Origin: Gentiana macrophylla | Lineage: Eukaryota > Streptophyta > Magnoliopsida > Gentianales > Gentianaceae | Length of the DNA stretch: 64,000 nucleotides | Reading direction: 5' to 3' | Assembly (NCBI GenBank): GCA_026214975.1 | Contig: CM047806.1 | Span: 95,999,811-96,063,810 of the forward strand | Part shown: positions 54,435-64,000 of the stretch, piece after piece | Position numbering within the stretch: position 1 is the stretch's first letter | How the letters are laid out: every line of letters starts with the position of its first letter | The notes under the pieces: generated by a model | Told to the model about the DNA's origin: nothing | Databases searched by the model: none | Seen by the model: only the letters and a program-made list of their open reading frames with translations | Program-made: the position numbers and the translations under genes

Positions 54435-55893
54435 ATGGCCTCATCTAGTCGCAAAATCTCTAAGAAACGAAAGCCTAATATTCCAATAGAAGTACCAGTC
54501 GTAGGTCTTAAAGATTTAACACCGGAAGAAGAATCATTAGTTTTGTCACTCTGACTTCACCTCAAGCTAAGAATGCTTATAAGAATATCTATAGTAAATG
54601 TGGAGTTGTATTGGAAAGAGGCTTAGATTTTGATGACTTAGGAGAGGAAGTTAGGCGTATTTTTGCAAGACGCCAATGGTTGGATTTTGCACTTTCGAGG
54701 ACAGGAGAGATCAATACTACCTTAGTGGCGAGTTTTATGCAGTTCTGTCTACTTTGACACCCACTGAGGGTAGTATGATAGAGTCTATTCCCCTTAGGTC
54801 TAGACATGTGTCTTTTAGTCCGGAACTTATTAATGTTGTTTTAGGGGTAGAAGTTTTTCCGTATGAAGAGGATTACAGAGTCATTTATGGATTAGATGAT
54901 CCTGCTATGTATGAGCGGATTGCCTCTGTGAGCTCGGAGGAGTTTGATGCTACAAAGCAGAGTGGGTGGACAACAGATTTAATTATGGGAAGTGTTTTAG
55001 TGATCCGAGGGCAATCAAAAGATTTTTGAGCCATACTCTCTATCCCACTACCAAACACACCGCCTTTGGTAAAGAAGATTTATGCATTACTTGGGCGATG
55101 ATTCATGATATTAAGGTGGATGTGGGAAAATCATGTATAGAAGGGGTTTTCGAGTTTATTGTTACCGCCAAGGCGAGGGAGTCACATGTACTTTCCTGGC
55201 TTTATTTCGATTTATGTCGTAGATCGGGAGTTCCTTTCCTATCTAACGATAAGTTAACTATGGCGGATGAGTCCTCGATAGGCCCCTAGTCCGAGGAGGT
55301 CTCCGAGGGTTCGATAGACTCGATAGTTAGAAGTAGTGCACCTCCACCCGGCCCCACCATTTGACATTTTCATCTTTTTCGGCGAGCAAAGAGCTTCTTT
55401 TCCAAGCACCATTACATACGATATGTTTCAATCTTTAGTGTCGATGTAGCCTTGAGGACAGGCTAATATGGCTTTGTTTGCTTTGAAGCGAGTAGGCGGT
55501 GGATTGATGATTTACGTAGAGGATGTTGAGACATGAAAGCGGATGCATCTTGATCCTTCTTTCGATAAAGCGCCTATCCGCCTACGTCAATCTAACCCAT
55601 ATACTTTACGTAATGGATAGCACCTATTCCACCATCTCGTAGCTTTCATCATATGCCAAATCCTTTTGGAAGCCGATCTAGTGGTCGGGTGTCTTTTATA
55701 CGAGTTCTCGTGGTGTCATTACATCTAGTCGGGAGGATTTTCAGATTTTGCAAGGATGACGTCAAGTATGAGTTCGATAGGTCTCGGCGATTCGCCGGAC
55801 CACGACTACGTTTCACAAACCGATTCGTCATCGGTTCCAAGTTTGAATGATCCAGTTTATCCAGCTGAGGATGATGATGTTGACATTATTTGA
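54435..55893 (+). pseudogene. Element E accessory ORF 1 (PF20167-like)
   Basis: ATG 54435 opens MASSSRKISKKRKPNIPIEV, a basic, possibly nuclear-targeting start; a stop follows at 54552. In following frames: YKNIYSKCGVVLERGLDFDD, RRQWLDF, then GEFYAVLSTLTP, RHVSFSPELINVVLGVE and the DRVIYGLDDPAMYE region (54676-55029), then FLSHTLYPTTKHTAFGKEDL, AMIHDIKVDVGK and LSWLYFDLCRRSGVPF (54966-55289). These are the conserved blocks of the plant transposon protein class. A decayed C-terminal region ends VPSLNDPVYPAEDDDVDII at 55893, acidic like element A's end. At least three frame changes. The function of the family is unknown. Confidence 0.72.
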
Positions 55894-56241
55894 TTTCGTA
55901 CAACTTTGTTAGTTTTAAACATTTTCTGTCTGTTTATATTTTCCGCATTTTAACTTTATTAAATACTAAGTTTGCTAATTTAATAGTTTTTCGTTTACAT
56001 AATCGTTTTATGTCGTAGTAGTAAATCTAATTATTTTTAATAGTATCTAAATATTTCATAAAAAATCTAAGAACAAAAAATATTTACATATGTCGTTTTT
56101 AAAATATCATTCGTGTATCGGTTATCCGTATCAGTTAGATAATCTTTAGTAACTTATTTAAACTCTAATAGCCATGAGCCTATTAAAGATAAACAAGCAA
56201 ACTTGAATTTTACAACCTGTACACGGTGAAACCATTTTAAA
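55894..56241 (+). other. Spacer between the accessory ORFs of E
   Basis: AT-rich with no ORF similarity. Confidence 0.5.
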
Positions 56242-56440
56242 GCCGGACCGGTCCGGTCAGTTTTCAGGACCGATCCGGGAGTTAAATTTGCTTAGTCATG
56301 ATTGAGAGTGTTAATATGCAGCCACGTATACTCTCAATTTTGTCCATTTAAGGAAAGAAAGCTGAGAGTGAAAAATTGCAAATTCACTCAGTACTTTCAC
56401 CTTTCTATCTGTTTAATTATTTTCATCTGTTTCAACTAAA
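56242..56440 (+). promoter_or_regulatory. Word pair before accessory ORF 2 of E
   Basis: GCCGGACCGGTCCGGTC (56242-56258) and CAGGACCGATCCGGGA (56265-56280) are separated by AGTTTTC. This is the LTR unit (45382-45421) with the two word variants (GATCC and GGTCC) swapped. The ORF starts 160 bases later. Confidence 0.6.
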
Positions 56441-57286
56441 ATGTCAAACCGGTCATCACCGTCAGTTTATTCATACGATCCGGAGGCATTAGATGTTTTT
56501 GTCCCGGAATCTAGCGCTTCAAATGTTAATTTATTGGTGAATGCGAGGTTTGCAAATTCTCCAATTTTAGTTGAGAAGGGTATCAACTATGAAAAAATTG
56601 ATTAGTCAGGGAAGGATTTAATTCAGAATAGAGGTTGGAGAAAGTTTGTAAGGAATCCAAGAGGTAGGATTAATGTTTCTATCGTTAGGGAATTTTATTC
56701 CGCTCTCTCTCTTACAAGATCTTGTCGATCCGTCACAACTTGTATCCGTTAAGTGGTACACTTATTCACCACACCTCATATTATCAATCATATTTACGAA
56801 ATACCGATTTTCAATCAAATCCATAATCTTCATTTTGAATATCAATGGGCGTTAGGGAACTCCTTTAACGTTGTCAACTATGTCATGGAAGCTTTTCCGT
56901 ATTTGTTTCAAGAATTTGATCAAAATTACGACTCTACCACTTCCGCTCTACCTGCTCATCTGAGAGCATGGAAACATTTTATTAACTCACGAGTCTATCC
57001 GACTAATGACTTTGCGTGGGTTAGTGATAATGAGATACTTTTGTTATTTGCGTTGATAAGTGGAGCTCATATGGACTGGGGGATTTTGATTTTTAAGACG
57101 GCAGTAAACTTTGCAGTGGAACGTTATAATAATGGAAGGCCGATGCCTTTTGCTTGGTTAATTTCAAGGTTATGTATTCATTTGAATGAAGTCCCTGAAA
57201 TTGCCTCGGACGAGATATATCTGTCTCGTGATTATCGTAGAGGATTGCTACCAGTAGAGCATCCGGGTTGTTCGTCAACTATTTGA
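56441..57286 (+). pseudogene. Element E accessory ORF 2 (PF20167-like, divergent)
   Basis: ATG 56441 opens MSNRSSPSVYSYDPEALDVF; a TAG at 56603 interrupts. The next block GRINVSIVREFYSALSL (about 56664-56710) carries the diagnostic REFY motif. After a shift near 56750 the frame 56753-57286 is open: YEIPIFNQIHNLHFEYQWAL, FPYLFQEFDQNYDSTTSA, LRAWKHFINSRVYPTNDF, EILLLFALISGAHMDWGILI, a FAWLISRLCIHLNE region (the usual ILFG..IT.LC block) and a DYRRGLLPVEHPGC end. It differs strongly from ORF 1, so this is an old duplication or a separate acquisition, not a recent tandem copy. Confidence 0.68.
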
Positions 57287-59020
57287 GATAGTTGTTAGTG
57301 GTTTTATTTAATTTAGTTTAAGGTTAGTTTGCTTTAATAAGTTAGTAAGTTGATTAAGGTTAGTAAGTTAGTTAGTAAGTTTGTTTTATTTTGAATTTTT
57401 TAGTGTGTAATAGTTTCTATTTGTTTAATATATATGTTGTTTGTTTTTAATATACGCGTGTTATCGATATTTATAACGATCATCTATAATTTTAATTTAA
57501 TTTTCGAACCTACTTTTTCATACTCATTGAACATCGGGATGATGCCACTTCGTAAGTGGGGAGTAGAGTTAGGTTTGAAAATTTCATTAAAATTTTCGAA
57601 AAAATTAAAAATTTTTTTTTTATATAAATTAGTACTTTAATTACTTATTTCTTAGTTTTAATTTTTCTTGAATGATTTAAGTTAGTTAATATATGAATAA
57701 AAATGATATAATTTGAGAAGATTAATTTTTGATTTAGTAAAATATATTAGATATATTATGAATATGTTTTATATCTTTTATAAGATTTTTAAGATTTTGA
57801 GTATGTATAACTAAATAATTTTTGTCAAATATTTCTTTTATGGAATTATTCAAGTAATTTTTATATTTATAAATAAATTTTAGATAATTTTCTTTTCAAG
57901 ATAAATTATGAATTTGGAATCAGAACTAGGGACGATAATTTGTGGCACTAAAAAAAAAATATATATATATATATAACTATAATAAAAATAATTACACCAA
58001 TAAAATTTCCAATTTTGACCCCACTTTCAACTTTTTAAAGAGTGATCAAGACCTCACTCGAATTTAGCCATTTTGATTAACTAGAAATTTCCGACCCTTA
58101 GCTTGTTTTGGTCTACATTTCTTTGACATCCTTCGAGTTTATGCGTCTTATGAGAGGAGATGATGACAAAAGAGTTAAGAGTTGAGAAAAAAATGGTATA
58201 TGCTGAGATTGGAATGAGTTCAGATATGTTAGTATCATATGAAAAATTTATATTAGGAACAAAGCACCATTTTTTACACAGAATTAATCAAATATCAGGT
58301 ATCTTCCCTATCTTTGATCGACCAGAATGCCTGATGATATTAGTCCAGCTAGGGTATTATCTCGAAATGTCCTATTGCTGGGAATGAAGGCATAAGTCGA
58401 ATCATTAGATCTCAAGAATGATTACGGGTTTAAGGAAACCGGACTCGTAATTTTAGATCGAAAGAGTAGTACTCCGATCAATCTTGATGAAGCAATGCTT
58501 GTAAAATTTGATTATTTTCTACACACACTCACGCTTTAGTTCTTAATATTAAAAAAAAAAAAAAAAAAAAAAGAGAGAGAAAATTTGAAAAATAGTTGGA
58601 ATAAAAGGATGTTACTAATCGGAATTGTTTTTGATTAAAAATGTGAAGACGTAGGTACGTACGACTTGCCTCTTTCTCTTTTTGATTTCTTTTTCTATCT
58701 TTTCGATTAAACAATGTCCTATCCTAATATATTATAAGCCATTGTGTCTTCTATCTGACTTAGTTAATGATTCCGGAAATTCGTAATAATCAAGATAGAA
58801 AGTAATTCTAATATTTTATTTATATTTATGAATTATTGCATGCATGTTTCCATCTGATTAACATTTGATACTTAATTTATTTAAGTTATATAAACTTTCT
58901 CTCTTATTAAATTTCTATAAAATTTTTAACTTATATGTTTATAATATTGACGATATATATTACTTTTGAAATTTTAATCTGATCAATTATATTATCTGTT
59001 ATTTATATATTACCGCTTAT
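57287..59020 (+). other. Element E 3' non-coding region
   Basis: AT-rich. It holds a distal polypurine-like tract TAAGTGGGGAG (57553-57563) after a short CCACTT-CGT-AAGTGG stem, the conserved motif at 58352-58375 (GGGTA then TTATCTCGAAATGTCCTAT), and a long A tract near 58550-58572. No ORF of note. Confidence 0.65.
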
Positions 59021-59061
59021 TTTTGCTCGAGGACGATCAAAAGCTAAGGGGGGGAGTAATT
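59021..59061 (+). other. Polypurine tract of E with proximal hairpin
   Basis: TTTTGCTCG (59021-59029), AGGA, CGATCAAAA (59034-59042): 8 of 9 pairs match. It is followed by GCTAAGGGGGGGAGTAAT directly before the 3' LTR. Confidence 0.88.
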
Positions 59062-60777
59062 TGATGTATTATTTTATATGATTGAATTTACGTGATTTTA
59101 TTATGTTTTATCGACAAATTCTATATAAAATATATGAAATTATGATATAATTAGTATGAAATATTAATCTTTATAGTTTAGTATAGTTAGTAGTAAAAGT
59201 TAGTATTTATAATAAAAAGTTGTAGTTTTTACCGGTTTTTAGTGACCGGAGTGTTGTGTCTATTTTACACGGGTATTTTGTGTTTATTTCATTGCGTAAT
59301 CCTAAGATGAACTGAAATCCCGAGTCTGATACTTTTTTGAAGTCAATTCAAGTCGTTAGAAGGGAGTTTTAAAGCGTCACTCAATTTAAATGGTCAAGTG
59401 GGTATTCGTTTTTAAATAACAAAATCCCAAAACGACACGTGTTGGAAATGGCTCATCGGGAATACGTTTTACAAGAAGTGATCTTGATAGAAGTTGTAGA
59501 GAATTCAACGAGCTTTTCAACGGAAGTTCGATTATGTCATTCGATATCGAGAATTCAAGTTACGATTTTATAGAAGTTAGCTATGTAATTATATATAATT
59601 ATATATATAATTGCACATGCTAAGTAATGATTAGAGGGGTAACATGGGGGCACATGCTTGTAACTAATCTGTAATGATTGTCATCATTACACCGGACCGA
59701 TCCGGCAAGTTTTCAGGACCGGTCCGGGAAGGAGGAAAGTCTATAAATAGGGATGCAGAGGCTCACTTTCAAATTGTACCAATATATATATACCATATCC
59801 TATATATATTCTCTCCCTCCTCTTTCTCTTTTTCTTTTCTTTTCTTTAGTTTGTAAATAGGCCTTATGCCAAAATAAATTAGTAATAGTAGTATCGTAGT
59901 AATGCTCGAGAAATTATCGGAAGTTCGGTGTTGCTGAAATCGTTGAATACCTGGGAAAAGACGATTTCTGAGTCAGCAGTTGTAATCGGGTAATTTCTAT
60001 AATAATTATGTTTATGTTTGTTATTTTCTTCTTTTTAGTTTTTATAATGTTATTAGGCTAAATCTAATAACTAGCCAAAGTTATGTAATCGTATTATTTC
60101 GATCTTTTCGTTAAAAGAATGATGTTAAAATAAAAGTGATTAAAATTGAGTTAAAATGAATCTTTTTCTATTTCGCTACGTAACGATAACATATTCGGAA
60201 TGAAGTAATCAATCATGATGAATACCACATATAACTCTGACGATGAACCCGACTAGAGAAGTCGGATATGAGTAAAAATAGAAAAACCGGAGGGTAAAAA
60301 TGGCCGTCGATTAACGGAATCCTATTTCCTACCGAAAGCGATTTGTCCTAGTAAAACAAATCTTATTAAAATTTGTACTCGAGATCTTAATAATGTTAAA
60401 ATCACGGTTTAATTGAAACTACACCGTTTGTATTAAATCGATCCGCTTGACAACCGAGCCTCTTGAATAACATCGCCATCCGACAAATGGAATCACCTCT
60501 TTTATCCGGGGTAGATTTGTACTCAAATTACTGTTTTGACTAACTAAGTTTAGCATGGGGCGCTTGTGGACATTGGATGATGACAATTTGACATATGACA
60601 ATTTCATACGCTTTCGTGTGAGGAGGAATTGTTGACATTAGGAGTACACCGTTTCATTTACTCAATTGGACCTAATAAAAGGAAGATCGAACACATTCTA
60701 TTAATTGAAAAGATCGAATAAATTGATTGCATATACTTTGGCTAGTCTAGTCTATAAACTATATATTGGTATCTATA

Positions 60778-60818
<41 letters not shown>

Positions 60819-61138
60819 CTATTTATGTACATCTATATATATTTATATATCTATATATATTATATTAGAATAACTTTTAAATTACGCATTTATTTTATGT
60901 TGGTTAGAGTAGTAGTAATCTGTGTTATAAAATTGCGGTTTAGATCGAGTTAATAGCAAACTCTTTGGTGTTTAACCACACTTAAAAGAATTACCACTTT
61001 TTCCTGAGGATTCGACACACTGACTCACCACTTTATCACTACAATTTGACCCGGTACTGCGCCGTTAGGATCCGTCTAACCTAGAAAAGGTCTGTCCTTT
61101 CTTGACGCTTGTTTAAAGGGTTGGTTTTGGTGACGTCA
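59062..61138 (+). repeat. Element E 3' LTR (2077 bp)
   Basis: Near-identical to 44750-46859, with the word pair at about 59691-59729 and the TATA box at 59741-59750. It ends GGTGACGTCA, followed by TTAAT. The size difference is mostly the shorter (TA)n. Confidence 0.95.
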
Positions 61139-61143
61139 TTAAT

Positions 61144-62961
61144 ACATGAGATAAAAGATGAGCTGCCTAAACCTTTCCCATGAAACCGGACAGAAGGTGT
61201 GATCAGTCCTAGTATTGCGCTTTCCACGAAGACATGGGTCATGATACCGAGGACTACAACCAGTTGAAGAAAGAGTTTGAAATTTTACTGGCTCGAGGCT
61301 ATTACGGTCATTATCGCCGAGATGGCGGAGGAGCAAACCGGAACGAACGACAAGCACGTCAATACGACCGAGAAATCCGGATCATCACGGTAAGTCCTCC
61401 CAGTAACAACCAGATCAAATACAGGATAGGGCCTATCAATAAGCATGTGGAAAAACCTCTTGTTTTACGTGGAAATGAGCGACCACTTGCTTTCACCAAA
61501 AATGAGCTGGTAACAGCAACTAATGTAGAGGACTCATGCCTCAGCATCTCGGTAGTTACGAATAGGTTCAGAGTTAACCGAGTGATGATAGACACGGGGG
61601 CATGCAGAGATATCCTATATTACAGCTGTTTCAAAGAATTGGGCTTTGGTGACTCCAGCTTACAACCACACAATGGTACTCTTGAGGGTTTTACAAACCA
61701 TAGGATACAGGTCAAGGGAGCCATTGATCTGGACATACAAATGTGCGATTACGCTCCTTTCAGAACTGAAAGGGTGAACTTCCTGGTGGTGGATCTGCAA
61801 TCAAATTACAATATAATCATTGGAGCACCCACCCTAAGACAATTTCAGATGGTAGTCTCCATCCCACACCAACGAGCAAAATTCTACGTTGACCATATGA
61901 TTGGGGTTTCGGTCAGTGAACCTGCAGCCGTACTCACGTACATTCACACCTCTCAGGCAGAAGGCAAGCGGGCTCAAACTGAACAGCCGGGAACCAGCCT
62001 CATGAATATGGTAAGGCAAGTGACTCCTCCAGAAGTAGGGTGCGAAACCTTGCAGGTTAGGGACGAGCCCGATTTTACCGCTGATGACGAACTTATCGAG
62101 ATAATCGTTAACGACGCTTGCCCCGACCAGAAAATTAAGATCGGGGCTCATCTACCCACGGACGTGAGAGAGGCCTTGGTTGCCCAGTTAAGATCAAATA
62201 TAGACGCTTTTTCCTGGGTGGTCATAGATATGAGGGGCATCAAGCCGCAGATAGCGTTGCATCATCTAAACGCTGATCCCACATATAAACCCATTCAACA
62301 ACGTGCCCGACAGTTCACCCCTGAGAAGGAGGCCTCTATCAAAGTTGAGGTTGGTAAGCTCTTGCAAGTAGGAATTATCAAAGAGCTCGCCTATCCTTCC
62401 TGGTTAGCAAATGTGGTCATGGTCAAGAAGCATAACGGCAAGTGGAGAATGTGTATAGATTTCACTGACATCAACAAAGCCTGTCCGAAAGACCCTTATC
62501 AGCTCCCCAAAATTGATAGGTTAGTGGAATCTATTGCCGGCTTCAAAACGCTGAGCTTTTTAGACGCATATTCCGGATATCATCAGGTCAAGATGGCAGA
62601 GGATGATAAGGAAAAAACGGCTTTTAGAGCCGCCGGAGGACTATATTATTATAAGATGATGCCCTTTAGATTAAAAAATATGGGTTCAACCTATCAGAGA
62701 ATAGTCAACAGGGTGTTTAGTTCCCAGATTGGACGAAACATGGAAGCCTATATTGATGACATGGTGGTCAAATCGCCAATCGGTGGTCACGCCGCCGATC
62801 TAGCCGAAACATTTAAGAATGTACGCCAACAATCAATGAAGCTCAACCGGGCCAAATGTACATTTGGGGTTGGAGCGGGTAAATTTCTGGGATTCATGAT
62901 CAGCCACAGGGGGATAGAGGCAAATCCGGAGAAAATTCTAGCACTACTCAACATGCGTTAA
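61144..62961 (+). pseudogene. Element H gag end, protease and RT (open 575-aa core)
   Basis: After the E duplication the gag C-terminus resumes, with a CAFHEDMGHDTEDYNQLKKE knuckle relic (about 61217-61280). The frame 61234-62961 is open. The protease has VMIDTGACRDILYYSCFKEL (about residue 117) and NYNIIIGAPTLRQF. RT has the block KPIQQRARQFTPEKEASIK, then WLANVVMVKKHNGKWRMCID, FTDINKACPKDPYQLPKIDR, LSFLDAYSGYHQVKM, AYIDDMVVKS (catalytic YIDD) and KFLGFMISHRGIEANPEKI, ending at a stop at 62959. MPFRLKNMGSTYQR differs from the usual MPFGLKNAGATYQR. It is cut off from the rest of gag by E. Confidence 0.9.
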
Positions 62962-63911
62962 CCAACTACAATTAAAGAAGTGCAGAGACTTAACGGTTGA
63001 ATTATAGCTCTGGGACGATTTATATCAAAATCAGTAGAGAAATGCTTGCCCTTTTTCAAAATTCTCAAGGGCAGTAAAACTTTTTCTTGGGATGAAGAAT
63101 GTTCCAGGGCCTTTTAGGCCCTAAAAGAGTATCTCGGGAAGCCACCCCTTTTGGTTAGTCTCATTACGGGAGACAATCTGTTTCTATATTTGGCAGCGTC
63201 GTATTCGGCCGTAGCAGCCGTCTTAAAAAAAGAGACGGAGACTCACCAAAGAATCCGTATTCTACGCCGATGGGCGCTCACCAGTGGAAAGCCGATATTT
63301 CAACGTGGAAAAGCTAGCTTATTCATTGGGTGATAGCGGCTCGAAATTTGCATGGATATTTCACCTCACATACGATCATTGTCATGACGGACTGCCCTCT
63401 ATGGAAAATACTGCATAAGCCAGACCTTTCAGATTGGTTACTTCGTTGGGCCATTGAGATTACTGAATTTGATAACCACTACCAACCCAGAAAAGCGATC
63501 AAGGCCCAAGCCTTCGCCGATTTTATTGTAGAGACTAGCTTCACCTCAGAACGATTAGGTGCCTCGCCTATCCCGGAGACCGCAGATGAAACCCTAAAGA
63601 CCGACAACTGTTGGCACCTATACGTAGACGGCGCTTCCAATCAAAATGGAAGCGGAGCAGGGGTCATCCTATCCGAGCCGGGCACAACCGAAGAGATCGA
63701 AAAAGCTTTGAGGTTTGCATTCAAGGCAACAAGCAATCAAGCAGAGTACGAGGCCGTGATCGCCGGTTTGGATTTGGCAAGAGAAATGAAGGTGCGTAAC
63801 GTCCAAATTTTTTGTGACTCTCAGCTCATTGTCAAACAAATTTCTGGGGGGTACGAGACCCGATGTGGAATCTTAGAAAAATATTGCGAAATTGTCCAAC
63901 AAATAAGATGA
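62962..63911 (+). pseudogene. Element H gypsy RNase H relic and second (aRNH-type) RNase H
   Basis: RT connection and gypsy RNase H are in broken frames (GDNLFLYLAASYSAVAAVL at about 63170; the first catalytic Asp region is altered). The frame 63330-63911 is open: TIIVMTDCPLWKILHKPDLS, WLLRWAIEITEFDNHYQPR, AQAFADFIVE, then a second RNase H with LYVDGASNQNGSGAGVIL (Asp), SNQAEYEAVIAGLDLA (Glu) and VQIFCDSQLIVKQISGGY (Asp). The dual RNase H arrangement is diagnostic of Tat elements. The ORF ends at a TGA (63909). Confidence 0.88.
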
Positions 63912-64000
63912 GACTTCAATTATTGCAGCTTCACCAGAATCGGTAGGGAAGATAATAAAAGGGTTGACTATCTGTCGAGGTTATCCTTGAAGGAAGAAAT
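63912..64000 (+). other. Start of element H post-RNase H region (cut by window end)
   Basis: The frame NYCSFTRIGREDNKRVDYLS, reading on from an RNase H end such as 'RIPREENxxADxLSKL', shows the domain continuing out of frame. Confidence 0.6.

Larger units (their letters stand above)
44750..61138 (+). mobile_element. Element E: Athila-like element with two tandem accessory ORFs
   Basis: LTRs 44750-46859 and 59062-61138 begin TGATGTATTA and end GGTGACGTCA. The primer site is at 46867, the PPT at 59043-59061 and the TTAAT duplication at 44745-44749 and 61139-61143. It codes for gag, protease, RT, RNase H and integrase with frameshifts, a short post-integrase ORF with a Cys/His cluster, and two different accessory ORFs. 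The LTRs are very similar outside small indels, so insertion is comparatively recent. Family word GGACCGGTCC. Confidence 0.95.
42251..64000 (+). mobile_element. Element H: Tat-type gypsy element, running past the window end
   Basis: 5' LTR (about 42251-42883), decayed primer site, gag, protease, RT, gypsy RNase H and an additional plant/archaeal-type RNase H identify the Tat clade. It is interrupted by element E (44750-61138) at the gag C-terminus, with TTAAT duplicated. Integrase and 3' LTR lie outside the window, so length and age cannot be judged. Confidence 0.85.

Overview
The window looks like repeat-dense nuclear DNA of a flowering plant, probably a eudicot. It is built almost entirely of LTR retrotransposons, many nested inside one another. 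Plant hallmarks are primer-binding sites complementary to the 3' end of tRNA-Asp (TGGCGCCGTTGCCGGGGA) and tRNA-iMet (TGGTATCAGAG), Athila-type and Tat-type Ty3/gypsy coding domains, 3' accessory ORFs of the plant-only 'putative plant transposon protein' class, and a Stowaway-like MITE. I found no tRNA, rRNA or CRISPR. Only one plausible cellular gene is visible: a small secreted, Asp-rich, repeat-containing protein at 9681-10280 with its own TATA box.

Layout. (1) 689-9119: a short copia/TRIM-like element (LTRs of about 136 bp, TSD ATTAG) carries a captured copia gag fragment. Gypsy element A (1221-8639, TSD GAGGA) is inserted in that gag. A has 1.4-kb LTRs, a protease ORF and a 3' accessory ORF, but no RT or integrase. 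(2) 9125-11371: the candidate gene and two poly(A)-tailed retroposon insertions. (3) 11372-34160: a four-level nest. Element B (5' LTR, decayed protease, accessory ORF) is cut by a minus-strand LTR, F. F is cut by Athila-like element C (15960-33091, TSD AAGCA), which has full but frameshifted gag-pol. The 5' LTR of C is cut by D (16475-22157, minus strand, TSD GGCGT), a non-coding element. (4) 34199-42250: a Stowaway-like MITE, an LTR remnant, a gag-like remnant, LTR G with an inverted junction, and a minus-strand copia pol relic. (5) 42251-64000: Tat-type element H with two RNase H domains runs off the window. Its gag is split by E (44750-61138, TSD TTAAT), an Athila-like element with 2.1-kb LTRs, frameshifted gag-pol and two tandem accessory ORFs.

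The most interesting signals are non-coding and shared by A-E. First, each family carries its own quasi-palindromic 'word': A CGGTWWACCG, B CAGCTGCGG, C GGACGSSCGTCC, D GAACGCCAGTTC, E GGACCGGTCC. The words usually come in pairs, close to the LTR TATA box and upstream of ORFs. In A and B the accessory ORF has its own words-TATA-words arrangement, like a second promoter. Second, the 3' non-coding region holds two copies of a module made of a hairpin with a GRGGA-type loop followed by a TAAGTGNGGGG polypurine tract. The distal copy starts the region and the proximal copy is the PPT itself. Several stems differ between families by paired, compensatory changes. Third, a 19-24 nt motif (TTATCTCGAAATGTCCTAT) is conserved between C, D and E although their surroundings have diverged. 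Together these suggest a cis-regulatory and RNA-structure system of Athila-like elements that protein-based annotation misses.

Most coding regions contain frameshifts and stops. Some may be consensus-sequence errors, because paired LTRs are otherwise very similar and their differences cluster at the GC-rich words.
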